Shown here piece after piece: positions 21,922-33,398 of a stretch of 64,000 nt of DNA. This DNA comes from Limonium bicolor (Eukaryota; Streptophyta; Magnoliopsida; Caryophyllales; Plumbaginaceae). The stretch is from the NCBI GenBank assembly GCA_023374045.1, contig CM041776.1, positions 43,344,171 through 43,408,170 of the forward strand, given 5' to 3'. The notes under the pieces are model-generated. The model did no database searches, was not told where the DNA came from, and saw nothing but the letters and a program-made list of their open reading frames with translations. A program made the translations under genes and the position numbers. How positions within the stretch are numbered: position 1 is the stretch's first letter; every line of letters begins with the position of its first letter.

Positions 21922-22959
21922 AGTAAGTATGCCAATATTAAGTAAGAAAATAAAACTTAAGGTAATGAAAAATAAGTAAGTAATGTGTAAGTGTAAGAAG
22001 TATAAGGACATAGTAAGTATGAGCTAGGAAACGTAAGAGTAATTGAGCTAAGTTAATGATAGTTAGATTTAATCATTCAATTGTATGTACATCATAGGAT
22101 TTGATTTGTGAACACCGGAGGAACGTTGGGATACAAGTACAACGGGAACGGTATGAATTCCTCATGCCCCGTATGCTATCTTGGTTACTCTGATTTGTGT
22201 GTTGTGTGCTAATTGATCACCAATAAGATAAATGCACGAATCAGAGTTACTATGCATACTTGTGATTATGTAGTGTTGTATGTTGTGAATATTTTTCTTA
22301 AATCTTAGTTTGTATAATTCATGAAATGTATGGATTAATTTGAATGCGTGTATGAATGTTGTATTGTACTGTGACCGATTGTGATTGTGCTTGGACTTCT
22401 AACTTATTCCTAACAAGCTAACCAATCTAGCTTAAATTGGTAATTAAATTGGAATGAGTAGAAGTCCGATATAGTTTCGGCCACGCGTGAGGATGCGGAG
22501 TCACAGGAGGTTGGCTCCAATTCCTGACTCTTAAACTGGTCTGCGGCCCAAATCCCTTAAGTGGGTAGCATCCCGGATTGGTGAGTCAAGTAAATCCCGG
22601 TGGTGGGACGGAGTAGTCCCCGGGCCGGAGGTCAAACCGACATAACATGAGTAAAAGTAAGTAGTAAGAAATGAGTAAGTAAGTAAAGGAAAGTAAGTAA
22701 AAGTAAGAGCAAGTTATGTGAAATGAGTAAAAGAGTAAATAGCATTCCGATTAACCCGGATGCGTAATTTGGCTAACCCGGTGAAGGTAAGTATTGTGTG
22801 TATACTATTGTATTGTTGCCTTGGGATGTATAATGTATTGTATATGCATGTATGTTGTATGTAAAGCATGTATGTATGAAATTAATGAACCGCATGTTTA
22901 GTGGACGTCAAATAGTCGGCGTGCCCTAGCTAGCACTCGGTATATGCGGAGTTTATGCG

Positions 22960-22984
22960 CAGCTTTTACTGAGCCCCTTGGGGC
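22960..22984 (+). other. Tandem double hairpin, D1 3' LTR
   Basis: CAGC-tttt-ACTG (one mismatch relative to the 5' LTR GCTG) is followed by GCCCC-tt-GGGGC, then agcgttttta and GCAG/GT. Confidence 0.6.
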
Positions 22985-23336
22985 AGCGTTTTTAATATGA
23001 ATGCAGGTGCAAGAGAGGGATGAAGATGTTGAAGACCTAGTTCTATTTATTTTGTCTTCTTTTTGGATTGTAAACATTGAATTGTGAATGGTGTACTGAG
23101 TAGTACACGGCTGTAGCTTTTGATTAGCCGGTGTACGATGGGGTACACCTTTTTGGATATAGAAGGAGGGTGAATTGGTATAGATGAGTAGCCGGTAGAA
23201 ACTCATTATTTTGGTAGATTGGAAAGGGGAATGTAATTGAATATACTTTAAATACTCGGTGATCCAGGAATGTAAGTATGTTATGTTTTCGATACTAGTA
23301 AGTAATGTAGTAGCTCAGTATATTATGATCATCAGA

Positions 23337-23341
23337 CCGTG
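23337..23341. other. Target-site duplication of solo LTR B, left
   Basis: ccgtg at 23337-23341 is repeated at 27818-27822. The uninterrupted 5' LTR reads catcagaccgtgactgtaag at the same point, confirming a clean 5 bp duplication. Confidence 0.97.
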
Positions 23342-25984
23342 TGAAATACCCCAAACCTAAGAATGCTAAGTAAACATCAAATTATGATGTAGTAAGGCTA
23401 GAATATGCCTTAGAAAGATTGGTAGACAATTTAAACCAAGGAAAACACAAGAAAATGCCTTAAGGGCAATTAGGGCAAAAATGTGCTCTAAGCTTGGAGA
23501 GACTTGGGTGAGTACCCAAATATCATGATAAGACCTTAGTAATATTCTAATGGTCATTTTAAACCAATTACCAAAGAAAACCAAGCTTGAAAACAAGTTA
23601 AAACACAAAATGTGCTTTAAGAAGTCTTAAAGCACATTTTTGAGAAATTGTCTTAGAATTGAGTTTTGAGTGGCTAAATGCCCATCATTACTCTTTACTC
23701 AACATGTGTACTAATTAGTATCACATTAGGAAGCCTAAATCAATGGGAAATCAAAAATTTCAGAAATATGTGCACTAATTAGTGAATAGTGCCAAATAGT
23801 GACTAGTTTAAGTTTTAATCAATATAAGCTAATTAGTTGGTCAACAAAGACCATGACTAGCCTTATTTAAGATGGGGGCCGGTTTCTAAGGGATGAGTCA
23901 TTAAAGACTTCATCAGATTAAGAAAGAAAAAGGGAAGGAAAGTAAAAGCAAAGACTATTCACCTTTTTATAACAAATATCTTCACTTAAGTTACCTTTCC
24001 TCCTCTCTCTCTCTTCATTTCTCCTTCCTTCCATGATTTCTCCTTCTCCTCTCCTGCTCCAAACCGAGAGAGAGCTCCATTCATGGCTCCTCACCTTTAT
24101 TCACTTGCCAAGTGCAACTCCAAGCTCAAAATCCAAAACAAATTGCATATTTGTCTTAGTTAAGTCAAGGCCCTCCTTTCTATCTTTTAAAATCTTTCAA
24201 AGCTCCATTTTGGTGACAAGAGAAAACTCCATTGATGTAGGAAAATCAAGTTTGAAGAGCCCATTTGGTTCTCCATTCATTCAAGGTAAGGAGAATGTAA
24301 GAAAAACCAAGTTTCCATCACTTCCTTACATGGCCGAAAATCACTACTCATGGGGCCTTGTTTTTTATGTCTCGTTCTAGCTTGATTTATTCACCAAGGA
24401 CTAGTGGAGGTCCTATTTCATCCAATGCCCAAGTCTACTTTAAGACTTCAAAGGTAATCATCCACTCTTATGCCTTAGAACACATTCCTAACCTAGGTTT
24501 TCATTCCTTGGGTTAGTGTATTGTTTAGTACTCATGTGAGTCATTAACTATTGGTTAGAACATTGGCAAAGGAAGTTTAAGTGGTGGCCGATATCCATTC
24601 AAGAAGAAGCCTAAGGAGGAAATTCAGAGAAACTTGAGAAAAACAAGGTAAAATGCCTACCTAATGGTGGTTTAAGTTTTAAGGAATGAGTTTTAGATGA
24701 GTACCAATGTAGCCTAGAGCTTACATTGTGTATTGGATTATATAACCTAAGAAAAAGAACTTAAACGAGCTTATGAACTTGTGACTAAGGAGCCAATGGG
24801 AATGAGTTAGTAATATAAGTTTAAGGTGGATTTTAAGAGCATTATAATTGCTATGAGATTGATGGGTGTATTTACAGGTTGAAGGCTTTTATATGTGGGA
24901 AATTCAGTGTTTAAGTTTAAGTTATTTAAGGGCCTAAGAGCCATGTCATTTAAGAGCCTTAGTGCTATGCAATTTAAGATTATTGCAATATATTGAGTTT
25001 GTTGTGATGAGTTGGTTTGGGTGAAGAGATATGATGAGGAAGAATTTGATGTGTGTGAGATGGTTGAATGAGGAAAAATAAGTGTTTGGGCATGATAAGA
25101 TACTAGAGGAGCTATGGCGAAATTTGAGTGGAAACGAGTTAACTAAGGTGTTCTTGAGGTTTAGAATGACCTAGAGATGTCTAGGAGGAAATTAGAGGTT
25201 AGGTGGGTGTATTAAACACACCAAAATCATGTGATGAGGAATGCTAAGACTTGAGCAAAGATTTGGGTGGAAAGGTGTATAATGCTTTAAGGTGATTTAG
25301 GTATGAACTAGGGGATAAAACAATGAGGAGTTTGGATAGCTTGTGTAAGTGAGATGATGTTAGTAGTGGACTAATGAGGTTTAGTTTAGATTGTGATAAG
25401 TGGACTTAGGTGATGGAGAGAAAGGTGTGGGAGAATGTTGTCAAATGTCAAGGAAAATAACTAGGAATATAAAAGAGCGTGTGATCATGAGAATGGTGAG
25501 TAAGTGAATAAAAGAAGTGGAAATGTCTAAGGAGGGTGTTGCACGGTCAAGGTAAATGAAGAACAATGTCAAGGTGTTAAGGTAGTGGAAAGCAATGTAT
25601 AAGTAAGCTCAAGAGTTTAGGAGTGATGAGTAACCAAGGGAAAGGAGAGGAATTGGTGCATGGAAATGCAAGATGACCTTGGAAGGTTTAACAAAGCAAA
25701 GATGGAATGTAATGATGTTAAAGAAGAGTTATATGGGTTGAAAAGAAGCACTTGGTTAGTTGAAGTATCAGACGAAATGTACATGATAGAAATATAAGGA
25801 ATTAATTGACAAGAGTTAGGAACTTCTTGCAAGAATTGAGCTAAAGGTTGGAATGATCTTTGGAGGTGATTTTCATGAGTTTAGAGGATGATTAAAGGTG
25901 GGTTTAAGGGTCTAAATGATGTTAGAACACATTAGAAGGCTTAAGGAGAAGTTTGGTGAAGATTTAACAATTTTTGGACATGTT

Positions 25985-26260
25985 CTCATGGCGTCCGACC
26001 CAGGCGTCCGACCCAAGTTTGGGTCGGACGGACCTCTGTTTAGCCGCCATAAGAGTTTCTGTAATGGTCCGACCCAGTTGGTGGGTCGGATGGTGGGTCG
26101 GACGGAGGAGTTTTAAAAGACGGGAGGATTTCTGGAATGGTCCGACCCAGATGGTTGGGTCGGACATGGGTCGGACAATTGGGGTTTTTTTCAAACCCGA
26201 GAGTCTCTGGAATGGTCCGACCCAGTTGGTGGGTCGGACGGTGGGTCGGACGACCCTTAA
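25985..26260. repeat. Hairpin half-site array of solo LTR B
   Basis: Four units have one direct half-site, GTCCGACCC, followed by two inverse half-sites, GGGTCGGAC, separated by short spacers (cagttggt, ggt). Each unit begins tctgtaatg or tctggaatg as in the D arrays, but the half-site sequence is unrelated. The first unit at 25992 is rearranged. Confidence 0.82.
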
Positions 26261-27477
26261 GGCTTAAAAAAAAAGAACTAAGAGAGTTTAGTGGTATTAA
26301 TGGTACCCCATTAAGGGGGCAATGATGATTAGAGGTATAAAGACCTAGGGGATTAAGTTGAGTATAAGCTTAAAAGTTTAAGGTTAAGATTGTAAGACTT
26401 AAGAGGTGTTAGGTGGGGATCATTAAGGGTTAAGTTAAGTTAAGTAAGATAAGTAAGTTGAATTGAGTTGAGTGATTAACAACCTAAGACTGAATGAATG
26501 TTTTAGGACTTGGAAATTGGACTCCGGAAGAGATTAAGCAACCAAACGACCAACGGTGAACAGTACAGTTCTTCTTGTGACCTGCTTGCTAACGAGGTGT
26601 CCCTCGGCTTGTGTGCTATTTGTTTTTGTGTGCTCACTAAACAAGATAAAGCATGCAACCGGAATATTATGTTTATTGTATTGTTGTGTGATGTTTGAAA
26701 ACTAACACAACATACCGTGAGAACTTACTAACCCACGTTTAGTAAGGAAATGTGTGAGACTAAGGAACGCTCCCTAATATGGGTTGATATAAACCGAAAG
26801 AGGTTAACCAACGAACATGGTCTTGAGACTACTACTAACTGGAACTTGAGTGAGGAAACCCGGGACTGACTCCAGTCATGCATGCTAAGGAAAAGGGGGT
26901 CGGTATCTATAGCAGATCCGTCTTCCGCTTAAGGACTTGTCTTCGGACTTGTAGCCTAGGGCCGGTGCCGGCTCAGCTACGCTGGACTCCCGTCCAGGGT
27001 AGGTGGCATTAAGATGGTGCGGTGGGATCACCTAAATCCCAGGTTTGGACTTAGGATACAACCATTCCCCTCCAGGAGCGGTTTGTATACCGAGAATAAG
27101 TTAAGGTTAAGATTAAGGTAAGGTTAAGATAAGTTGCTGCCATTCCTTTTAAAGGATGGTTTGTATTATTAAGACTAAGATAAGCTACACCCACTCCTTT
27201 TTAAAGGATGGTTGTTTCTAAGATTAAGATAAGACTAAGATTGAGTGAGATAAGGATGGACTAAGATTAAGAGGAAATATAACTTAAGGAGTTAAATGAT
27301 TAACTCTCTAATTAAGGGAATGCATTTAAGTCGTTCGTTGTGTGTGAACTTTGATTGTTCATTGTTGGTTTGTTGTTTACTGCACTTTCTATTATGTTGT
27401 GCATCTAATCAACCTCCATGCTATCGACAATTAGTCGTCGTAGCCACGTTAGCTTGGGGGCCATGAGAGGATCGTAC

Positions 27478-27505
27478 CAGCATTCATGCTGACCCCCTTC
27501 GGGGG
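27478..27505 (+). other. Tandem double hairpin of solo LTR B
   Basis: CAGCA-ttca-TGCTG is followed by CCCCC-ttc-GGGGG, readable as a C(TTCG)G-capped stem, then ctgtttttactaacaCAG/GT. Confidence 0.68.
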
Positions 27506-27971
27506 CTGTTTTTACTAACACAGGTGATCATCAGGAGGCGGCCGTCGCGAGAGTAAGAAGGGGTACAAGTGTTAGGGTTAAGTGTGGCCTACGAGTTGTG
27601 CATGTACACTCGTATGGCAATTGAGTTAGTAAGATGTATAGGATGTGAGGGGATTGTAAGAAGGATATGTATTTGATTAAGGTTGTTATGTACTAATGTT
27701 CGGTATATTCTGTAGTCAGACCGTGGCAAGGTCCTGGAGTGTAAAGACTTCCGCTGTGATATGTATATATATATGCTGTTAAGTTGCGAGACCACATTTT
27801 GGAGTTGGGGTGTTACACCGTGACTGTAAGTAAGGTAAGCCTAGCTAGCCGTATGGGCGGTTAGCGGCGTTGTACCACCCGCCGTAGTAAGTAGTAATCT
27901 TCCGCTACATACTGATAGGATTAAGAGGATGATTGGACGGTAAGCATAGGATTAACGGTAGGGGTGTTACA

Positions 27972-28065
27972 ACCTGTCTATCTGAATCATGAATCTTGAC
28001 AAACACATTAGATAGACAATTACAAGGTTTGCTATCATCAAACTAAAAAGGATCTTGTCTTAACA
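27972..28065 (-). repeat. Start of copia 3' LTR, minus strand
   Basis: On the minus strand, TGTTAAGACAAGATCC begins right after the polypurine tract and continues for 94 bases until D1 interrupts it. The left remainder should lie before 9177. Confidence 0.75.
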
Positions 28066-28078
28066 ATTTCCCCCTTTT
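28066..28078 (-). other. Polypurine tract of the copia element
   Basis: The minus strand reads CAAAAGGGGGAAAT immediately before the LTR TGTTAAG. The aaaagggggaaattgtt junction is typical of SIRE-type copia elements. Confidence 0.85.
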
Positions 28079-28444
28079 GATGATGGCAACCTATACACTT
28101 ATATGTACTTGGCAATTCAAAAATTGAGAGATTCCCCCTAAGAAGGATCCCCCCTAAGTTTATTAAGGGTTTTAAGAATGGAAAACTTTAATGAATGAAA
28201 GTAATAAGTGACAGCTTTTATGCACAATAAGTGACAACTTTTATGTTATACTATAACCAAAGTAGATAAAGTTTTCATTCAGATGATACATAATACAAGG
28301 ACGATAGACATAATCTCACAAGTACATATACTTTTTCTTTCCCCTTTGCCATACAGTAAAAATAGGGAGCAACTACATGTCGTTAGATGTTGTAAAGGCC
28401 ATGACATTCCATAGAGTATAAACTATAAACATGATCAAGATAAT
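28079..28444. other. Non-coding spacer, copia third ORF to PPT
   Basis: About 370 bp with no gene. It shows A/T-rich simple sequence and a local duplication, gtgacagctttta / gtgacaactttta, near 28207-28240. Confidence 0.6.
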
Positions 28445-31380
28445 CTAGATGGAGTGACATAGTTGGGTATCCCATTCATAATCTTCTGGGCCTAAGGGTT
28501 CATCCTCCAAGAAAGCGGTTTTGATCCAAGAAGTTTTGGTTGTGGTAAGATTGATCAAAGGTGATTCAGCTGTGGTAGAAAGGTCAGACTCATCAGAATC
28601 TATGGAGAACTCCATGCAATGTGGAGAACGTGTATGTGATAGAGTGACACTTGAGGTGATAGACCAAGCTATAAGTGAATCGGAGTCTGGTTGAACATAG
28701 CTTTGGGTGACGTATTTCTTTGGATGTTTTGTGGCCATGAACTTGCGAATGGTGGAGTGAATGGTTTGCTCATTCGAGCTAGATGAACTTTGTGGAGTTT
28801 GTGCCATTGTGTGATATGTGAAGGACTAGGTGTGAGTGACGGATGGAGTGAGCAAGTTTTATAGAGAAATTTGGATATGCTCAATGATTGATCGGTGAGT
28901 GGCATTAAATGAGGTGCTATGTCTTGTGGGCTATGTTTGTAGGCTTTCTATGTGTCAATGTCCGAGATTGGATTAGTGGAATGGATGGGACTAAATATCT
29001 TAGATCATTTTATAATTGTTAATCAAGGAAGAAGCAGTCAATACAATAAATTATTTCGTACCTATCATAAGCATTCAAGTATACAAAAACCAGTTGCATT
29101 TTCATTGATATCAAAAGGTACTTTGAAACAGATAGTCAACGGCAAAATAAAGCATTTTGATGGAAAAGAAAAAATCTAATCCTAAATCTAACTCTCACGA
29201 TTTCACTCGAGTCTCTAGGAGACAAAGAACGCTCAGGCTATGTGGGAGTCTATAAAATCTATTGCTCCTTGAACCATGTGATGAACACTTGGTTCAGTGG
29301 AGACAGCTTGCACAGCGGTAAGAGTGACTCTTACTCGCTGAAGAACGTCCCGAGTTGAAGTATCCAGACTGGTCCCCGACCTGTCGTGGACCAGTGAGAG
29401 ACTTCTCTTTCTCTTGAGTCCTGAAGCTCTAGCTGTTTGTCGCGGTTCTGATCGTGCTTCCTCACTCTTTATGGGTTCTGGATGGCAACGAGCTTATCTC
29501 CCTTAGTCTTTATCCCCATTTTGGATAGCATCTCGGAGCAGATGCAGTCCTGAGCAGTGCGCGCGCAGTCGTGGAACCTATCGGTGTCCACTCCACTCTC
29601 TAGTAGTGCCGCGGTGACCACTCCCCGTGTACCAGACCTTGGTTTACTTGACGAATCTCATCTAGAGTGAGGAGAATCATGGCTGGCAGATCAATTTTCT
29701 CCTTGGTCTTGAGTGCGAACAGCAGCCTCACATCCCGGGCACTAACAATGTGGGTGCGCTGGTTCCTTGGGGTGATGTTATGGGTGACTAAGTTGAAGAG
29801 GACTCTGTCGGTGATGGACATGTCCACAACATTGAAGTTTTCATCGTTGCTCCTTTGTTGAGTAGGTTGACCATCTTTCCTCCTTGGTGTCCTAGGTCAT
29901 TCCAAGTTGTTTCCTTGGGGATGACCAAACCTTCTGGCTCTAGGTTGAAAGTCTTGCAAATCCAAGACTTGGAGTTAGTAATTTGAGCCTTTTGGACCGT
30001 TGAGAGGAGGTAGTTGTCATCTTCATCACTCTGGAGTGGTCCAAGATATCTCATATGCTCCTTGAGCAGCTCGGAGTAGACAGGGATAGGCTCCTGGAAG
30101 AAGTCTACCCATCCTTGGAACTCCAACAGCTCGATGATCTCTCATAGACCGGTCTTCTTCAACCATTCCATATCCAACATCTTTGGTAAGACGGGACAGG
30201 AGCGGTCGTTGACGTGCTCGACCTTGATCAAGGCTGGCTCAAGCTCCTTGAGTTTCTTGAGGTGCTTTAGAGATTGAGGTGGTTGAGGATTGGCAACGAC
30301 CTTCTTGGCTTGAAGGAGCTCCTCGAGCTCTTTAGCATGTGGCGAAAGGACCATCTTCTTTTTCCCTTTGCCTTCTTTAGTTGCTCACGTTCCTTGTGCG
30401 TGAGTATGTCATGTGATGGCGACTCTGTGTCACTGTCTTCAACCTGAAGCTGTATTGAGGTGTCGTGGATCTGTCGATGAGTGGTTCCCCAGACTCGGCA
30501 ATGAGATTCACCTCTTCCTCGAAGTCAGCTGCTGTCTCTTGGTGTATCTCCTCTACTAAAGCGTCTTTTTGCGCTGGTTCATTGTGTTGAACCTCTTCTT
30601 CTTCCAGTTGTTGTACAGCTGCCTGATTTCAGCTGAGATAGATGCTTCTTCTTCATGAGAGAAGTGCAGTCGTCGTATGGCTTTCTGTATTTTGTGGATG
30701 AGTGTAGAGTGTTTTTGGTGCTGTTGTGGCATTTGAGTACGCTTTGATGCACGGTTACGCAACCAGTTATAGTGGTGGAATGGCTCTTGGATTTTTTTTT
30801 GGATTGCTTTGTGGTAATTTTGGTGGTTTTAGGTGAGGGCGCAGGAGAAGACATTTTGGTTCTTTTGTGGGAGTAGGAACTGGAATGATGATGATGTGGT
30901 TTGAAAGTGCCAGATTCGATGAGGTAGTAAGTTTTGGGAATGTGGGATTGTATATACTCTACCTCACTTGCGAGAAGGTTCCCTTCCTGTACTACTTTAA
31001 CCGAAAGCCTATATTCCTCTTCCCTTGTCAGTCTAGTTGGAGATTCTGTCTACTGGATGTCGGCCACTTGTTGCGTGGAACCTTCCATGGGGATGTCTTT
31101 AGCTTTTGATCGTAGAGCAGCCTTGGGTGCCATTTCAGTGTAGAGGATTTTGTACTAGAATTTAGAACTTTTTGCTCGGGTGTTTCTTTAACGGTTGTGA
31201 GGCAAGGGATTTTTGCTCTAAATCTCGCAAGAAGTTTTGTGAGAGAGAAGAGAAAATGCTCTGAGTGTTAGAGAGATTAGAGAGAGTGAGGGCATAGTGT
31301 GACAAGAGTAAAACTCTCATCGCCTTTTTACAGATATCGAGTAACGGTCGGTAACCGCGTCCTCGTCCGCTCGCTGACAT
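28445..31380 (-). pseudogene. Third (env-like) ORF region of the copia element, broken
   Basis: Downstream of RNase H on the minus strand several coding blocks survive. At 31131 MAPKAALRSKAKDIPMEG starts and ends at an in-frame TAG. At 30854 MSSPAPSPKTTKITTKQSKK is lysine/serine-rich. At 30354-30142 there is a coiled, charged block (ELEELLQAKKVV). At 30126 FQGWVDFFQEPIPVYSELLK, YLGPLQSDEDD and ICKTFNLEPEGLVIP resemble the plant transposon-associated protein family found in SIRE-type third ORFs. At 28807-28445 a serine/threonine-rich acidic tail follows. SIRE elements are known for an env-like ORF here. I see no clear signal peptide or transmembrane segment, so envelope function is not supported. 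Confidence 0.6.
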
Positions 31381-31624
31381 GTCCTAACGGTACTATTCAT
31401 AACGGGAGCGGTCGTGACGGTTGTCAGCGATCCGTTGAGGAGTTTTCCCGTTTCTATCCGTTGGACTATCTCTAACCGAATCTCACTTTATGGAAATGAC
31501 ATATCTGCTTCAAGTAGTCATTTGACATAACTTTTATGCATTAAACTGATCGTTGACTACTGAACGACAATATAATAGGTGTTGCTCACATGTCGGTGAC
31601 CGATCGTGGGAAATAAAAGATAGT

Positions 31625-32007
31625 TTAACCGTGATTAACGAATATCATTCCAAGATCATGAACAATCTTAGTAAACCTTTCCCTACTTAATGACTTAGTG
31701 AAGATGTCAGCTAGTTGGTTTTTAGTAGAAATATACTTTAAACCAACTAATGCCTTTTCACAAACATCTCTAAGAAAGTGATGTCTAATGTCAATATGTT
31801 TGGTACGAGAATGATGCACAGGATTTTTGGAAATAGAGATGGCACTTGTATTATCACACATAATTGGTAAAGTACTTGTTTTGATGCCATAGTCACCAAT
31901 TTGTTGTTTAAGCCATAGGAGTTGAGCACAACAGCTTGCCGCAACAATGTATTCAGATTCAGCTGTTGAGATTGCAACACTTTGTTGTTTCTTTGATCCC
32001 CATGCAA
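31625..32007 (-). pseudogene. Copia RNase H
   Basis: The minus strand encodes the copia RNase H tail: CDNTSAISISKNPVHHSRTK, HIDIRHHFLRD, STKNQLADIFTKSL. An overlapping second frame holds the preceding part, so at least one frameshift is present. RNase H degrades the RNA of the RNA-DNA hybrid. Confidence 0.92.
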
Positions 32008-32051
32008 TCAGACAAGACCCAACAAAGAATGTTGTCCCTGAAGTGCTCTTT

Positions 32052-33368
32052 CTATTGTGATAGATCCTCCATAGTCTGCATATGAAATCCTACAACGTTA
32101 CAGTTATTGAACTTAGGATAAAAGAGACCAAGATTCATGGTTCCTTTTAAGTAACGTAGGATTCTTTTTACGGTTGTGAGGTGACTTTCTCTTGGATCTG
32201 CTTGAAACCTGGCACATAACCAAACGCTATACATGATGTCAGTCTACTAGGAGTTAAATATAGTAGAGAACCAATCATCTCTCTATAAGATCGCTAGTCG
32301 ACCAGTTGGCCACCAGTCATGATTCCCATCTTAGTGCCAACTGCCATTGGGTGTCAAACGTCTTACATTTCTCCATTCCGAATCTCTTCAACAAATCTTT
32401 TACATACTTCTCTTGGGATATGATGGTCCCTTCATCATTCTGCTTGACTTGAAGTCCTAGGAAGATTTCAATTCTCCCAAATCACTCATCTCAAATCCTT
32501 TTTCATCAATGCTTCAAACTTTTTGCAATATTTCTCATCAGAGGCTCCAAAAATTTATCATCAACATATACTTGCACAATTAGGAATTCTCTTTTGTTGT
32601 TGTAAACAAATAGAGTTTTGTCTACTTTACCTCTTTTAAAGTGGTTTTCCAATAGATAGGAAGACAGACGATCATACCATGATCTTGGTGCTTGTTTGAG
32701 CCCGTAAAGAGCTTTGTCAAGTTTGAGTACCATGTCTTTTCCTTCTTGTGTCTCAAAACCTGGAGGTTGCTCAACATACACTTCCTCTTTGACGTACCCA
32801 TTTAGGAAGGAACTTTTGATGTCAAGTTGGAAGAGTTTGATTCCTTTGTGTGCAGCAAATGCAATTAGTAATCTGATAGTTCCATCCTTGCTACTGGAGC
32901 GAAGGTTTCTTGGAAGTCTATTCCTTCTTGTTGATGATATCCTTAAGCTACCAGACGAGCTTTGTTCCTGACAACTTCTCCCATTTCATTTAGCTTGTTT
33001 CTAAAGACCCATTTTGTGCCAAGTACTCCTTGATGTGTAGGATGAGGCACAAGATCCCAGACTTTACATCTTTCAACTGGTTTAGTTCTTCTTGCATTGC
33101 ATTGATCCAGTATGAGTCTTGAAGAGCTTCCTTGACGTTTTTGGGCTCGATGGGTGAGACTGTCGTTGAGAAGGCTAAAGATCTCGAGTTTGTGCTCTTG
33201 TCTGAGTTCCTTTGGATATGTCTGATATGATATTCTCCAATGGATGATTTTTGTACAAAGCACGAGATTGATGAATGGTTGATGGAGAGAGAGGATCCTT
33301 GACATCATTGTTTCCTTCGTCGACCTGTTGTGACCTGTCGGGCAAGTTTTCTTCAGTTGGTGATTCAT
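32052..33368 (-). pseudogene. Copia reverse transcriptase, frameshifted
   Basis: The N-terminal RT segment VLGTKWVFRNKLNEMGEVVR and NKARLVA is at 33040-32943. The palm segment MYVEQPPGFETQEGKDM, LDKALYGLKQAPRSWYDRLS and the catalytic VQVYVDDK box lie at 32781-32560. The C-terminal SHLTTVKRILRYLKGTMNLG is at 32234-32052. These blocks are in different frames and separated by stops. YVDD is the copia RT active site. Confidence 0.92.
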
Positions 33369-33398
33369 CTTTGGGATTGTCCATGTGATCTTGATCAG

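Larger units (their letters stand above)
23342..27817 (+). mobile_element. Solo LTR B (4476 bp) inside D1 3' LTR
   Basis: It starts TGAAATACCCCAAACC and ends GGGGTGTTACA, with a perfect 5 bp duplication. No PBS, internal region or ORF is present, so it is a solo LTR left by LTR-LTR recombination. Its edges resemble the D family but the body differs. The best relative here is B' (43836-46566). It contains a hairpin array, a double hairpin and a CT-rich leader-like tract near 24000-24070. Short ORFs inside are not credible genes. Confidence 0.92.
9177..27971 (+). mobile_element. AlkB-carrying Ty3/gypsy element, copy D1
   Basis: A full-length but decayed chromovirus: 5' LTR 9177-13033, PBS, gag with introns, AlkB ORF, protease, RT, RNase H, integrase, chromodomain-like tail, polypurine tract, 3' LTR from 19604. 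The 3' LTR is split by solo LTR B (23342-27817) and ends at 27971. Flanking pentamers acttg and acctg are an imperfect target duplication. The 5' and 3' LTRs differ by many substitutions and indels, so the insertion is not recent. It lies inside the LTR of a copia element. Confidence 0.93.
19604..27971 (+). repeat. 3' LTR of D1, split by solo LTR B
   Basis: The LTR runs 19604-23341, is interrupted by 23342-27817 and resumes at 27818-27971 (27818-27822 is the duplicated target). Without the insertion it is about 3.89 kb and aligns by eye with 9177-13033. It ends TGTTACA. Differences include a (TA)n run at about 21883-21916 that the 5' LTR lacks and loss of one hairpin half-site. Confidence 0.92.
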
